A DNA stretch of 37,352 nt from a virus: IMG/VR virus record IMGVR_UViG_3300017917_002941, positions 1-37,352 of that record; one strand, written 5' to 3'. Positions 36,537 through 37,352 of this stretch are shown in pieces (within the stretch, counting starts at the first letter, position 1; every line of letters begins with the position of its first letter). A program made the position numbers and the translations under genes. The notes beneath the pieces are model-generated. The model was given only the letters and a program-made list of their open reading frames with translations. It had not been told where the DNA came from and made no database searches.

Positions 36537-36713
36537 TTATTTGTAACGCTCTAAGAGCTCACGGTGTCGCTGTTCAACGTCTTTCATATGTTGGTCCAGC
36601 TTCTTTTGTGCGGCATTACGGTCTTTAGTTTCCTTTTGCCAGTCCTTCCAAAGCTCAAGAGCTTGCGAGCCTGGCATCAAAACCATACCACGGTAAACAA
36701 CATCTTTTCTCAT
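36537..36713 (-). CDS. Small helical protein (58 aa)
   Basis: The frame starts MRKDVVYRGMVLMPGSQAL. From residue 20 it is a long charged helix ending in MKDVEQRHRELLERYK, probably a coiled coil. It fills the space between the phosphatase and a 64-residue gene exactly. AAGG lies upstream. No family is recognised. Confidence 0.65.
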   Translation of the reverse strand: MRKDVVYRGMVLMPGSQALELWKDWQKETKDRNAAQKKLDQHMKDVEQRHRELLERYK

Positions 36714-36722
36714 AATGGCCTT

Positions 36723-36917
36723 TTAGAAAGCAAACTCACGTACCCATTCAAATCTTGTTGACGCAGGTACCCACTTGAATTGTTGCTTGCGACGTTCTGC
36801 CTGCTCCCAATCAACACAGAGCATGACCCAGCCGCGGTCAATTGAGAAGCCCACTGCGTCAGCAACACGAACAACTTGGAAGAGTCGTCCTTGCATTTTA
36901 GCGACTACAACTGTCAT
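36723..36917 (-). CDS. Small hypothetical protein (64 aa)
   Basis: The ATG at 36917 (MTVVVAKMQGRLFQVVR) has AAAGGAG seven bases upstream and a sigma70 promoter behind it. The longer frame reads through that promoter. The sequence looks like a small beta domain with a Trp-rich end. It is the first gene of the run leading to the phosphatase pair. No family is recognised. Confidence 0.72.
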   Translation of the reverse strand: MTVVVAKMQGRLFQVVRVADAVGFSIDRGWVMLCVDWEQAERRKQQFKWVPASTRFEWVREFAF

Positions 36918-36948
36918 TTTGGGCTCCTTTCTTAAACACAATAAATGT

Positions 36949-36977
36949 ATTATAGCAGGATTTGCCCAAACGGACAA
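36949..36977 (-). promoter_or_regulatory. Sigma70-type promoter
   Basis: TTGTCC, 17 bases, TGC-TATAAT on the minus strand, with an extended -10. It drives the 36917 to 35416 gene run. Confidence 0.75.
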
Positions 36978-36995
36978 CCTAAAAAAAATGTAGTA

Positions 36996-37211
36996 CTATC
37001 CTACTAGCTCTTGGTTATCCCCAAAGTAGTCCCAACCCTTACCTCCAAGGGCTTTCCAGGCTTCCCATTTTGCGGCTTCGTCTTTACACGCTTGCGGTTG
37101 TCCAATGCTACCTACCACAGCACCACACTCGCATCGGTAACTGATACCCGAGTCTACATCAAAGTATGCTGTACCGCCACAAGGCAAATTGAGAGGTGGC
37201 AAATTGTGCAT
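36996..37211 (-). CDS. Small zinc-ribbon-like protein (71 aa), UAG stop
   Basis: The protein begins MHNLPPLNLPCGGTAYFDV and contains CGG and CECGAVVG, a possible zinc site. A Trp-rich end follows (WEAWKALGGKGWDYFG). GGAG precedes the ATG, and the start is joined TAATG to the stop of the gene at the right edge. The stop is UAG; read-through would join it in frame, through 26 open codons, to the 64-residue gene. No family is recognised. Confidence 0.7.
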   Translation of the reverse strand: MHNLPPLNLPCGGTAYFDVDSGISYRCECGAVVGSIGQPQACKDEAAKWEAWKALGGKGWDYFGDNQELVG

Positions 37212-37352
37212 TATGCAAACTCCAATTTACCGTCGCTCAGTGTTTCCCACATGCGGCGCTTTTCGTAGTAGCGAGCCATACCGGGCCAGTCTGCGGCAAA
37301 GATTTTAAACTCGTAGCCGTGACTCATGACGTGGCACTTGTGATCTTTGTCC
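37211..37352 (-). CDS. Gene cut by the right window edge, C-terminal 46 residues
   Basis: The visible part reads from DKDHKCHVMSHGYEF to WETLSDGKLEFA then TAA. Its stop overlaps the next start (TAATG). The start lies outside the window. No family is recognised from this fragment. Confidence 0.65.
   Translation of the reverse strand, partial: DKDHKCHVMSHGYEFKIFAADWPGMARYYEKRRMWETLSDGKLEFA

Noticed and set aside
1-37352. Genome-wide reassignment of UAG to an amino acid
   Set aside because: Genes at 33290, 34683 and 36996 end in UAG at sensible places, while the other checked genes end in UAA or UGA. The suppressor tRNA, if real, gives partial read-through only.
1-37352. CRISPR array or insertion sequence
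   Set aside because: No regularly spaced direct repeats and no transposase or terminal inverted repeats were seen.

Overview
The window looks like part of a large T4-type (myovirus-like) phage genome, not a bacterial chromosome. The reasons are: almost every gene lies on the minus strand in tightly packed, often ATGA-overlapping order; exact T4-type late promoters (TATAAATA) sit in front of several genes beside ordinary sigma70 promoters; a run of proteins starts with a shared nine-residue leader of the form MRAxEFxxE, which resembles a T4 capsid-targeting sequence; and there are many small orphan genes, two free-standing homing endonucleases, tRNAs and virion-like proteins. The host cannot be named. 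The sigma70 promoters, a DnaK of Gram-negative type and an IbpA-class Hsp20 suggest a proteobacterial host (inference).

Layout by plus coordinates; transcription is mostly leftwards. 1-1290: small early genes behind a sigma70 promoter. 1345-4800: a late gene with an in-frame UAG at codon 5, a zinc-ribbon protein, a GIY-YIG endonuclease flanked by two related hairpins, and four small genes. 4810-5400: an RNA block with a tRNA whose best fold gives anticodon CUA (amber suppressor), then a circularly permuted tmRNA with tag ANDSSVLLAA. The segment between the two tmRNA pieces carries a complete 41-codon membrane-protein ORF. 5400-9510: small genes with many sigma70 promoters. 9515-10600: a virion surface-type protein and a secreted nuclease. 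10612-18280: a seven-gene late operon of leader-tagged proteins plus one related gene (GH19 lysin-like, GP88-like, nucleotidyltransferase, GNAT and others). 18341-19925: a SprT-like protease, the only plus-strand gene (membrane-anchored, CDGSH-like) and two small genes. 19974-25825: UvdE, two cytidylyltransferase-like paralogues, a repeat-built fibre-like protein and a DEDD exonuclease. 25829-28611: clpS, hsp20 and a full-length dnaK. 28684-34540: a coiled-coil membrane protein, a Fe/Mn superoxide dismutase, translation factor IF-1, dCMP deaminase, a GNAT and small genes. 34618-35324: tRNA-Met overlapped by an endonuclease ORF. 35416-37352: a metallophosphoesterase, a dual-specificity phosphatase and small genes.

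The common theme is control of host protein synthesis and quality: tmRNA with a ClpXP-type tag, ClpS, DnaK, Hsp20, IF-1, tRNA-Met and a probable suppressor tRNA. A second theme is a set of enzymes probably packaged in the capsid. No stretch longer than 300 bases lacks a gene or RNA.
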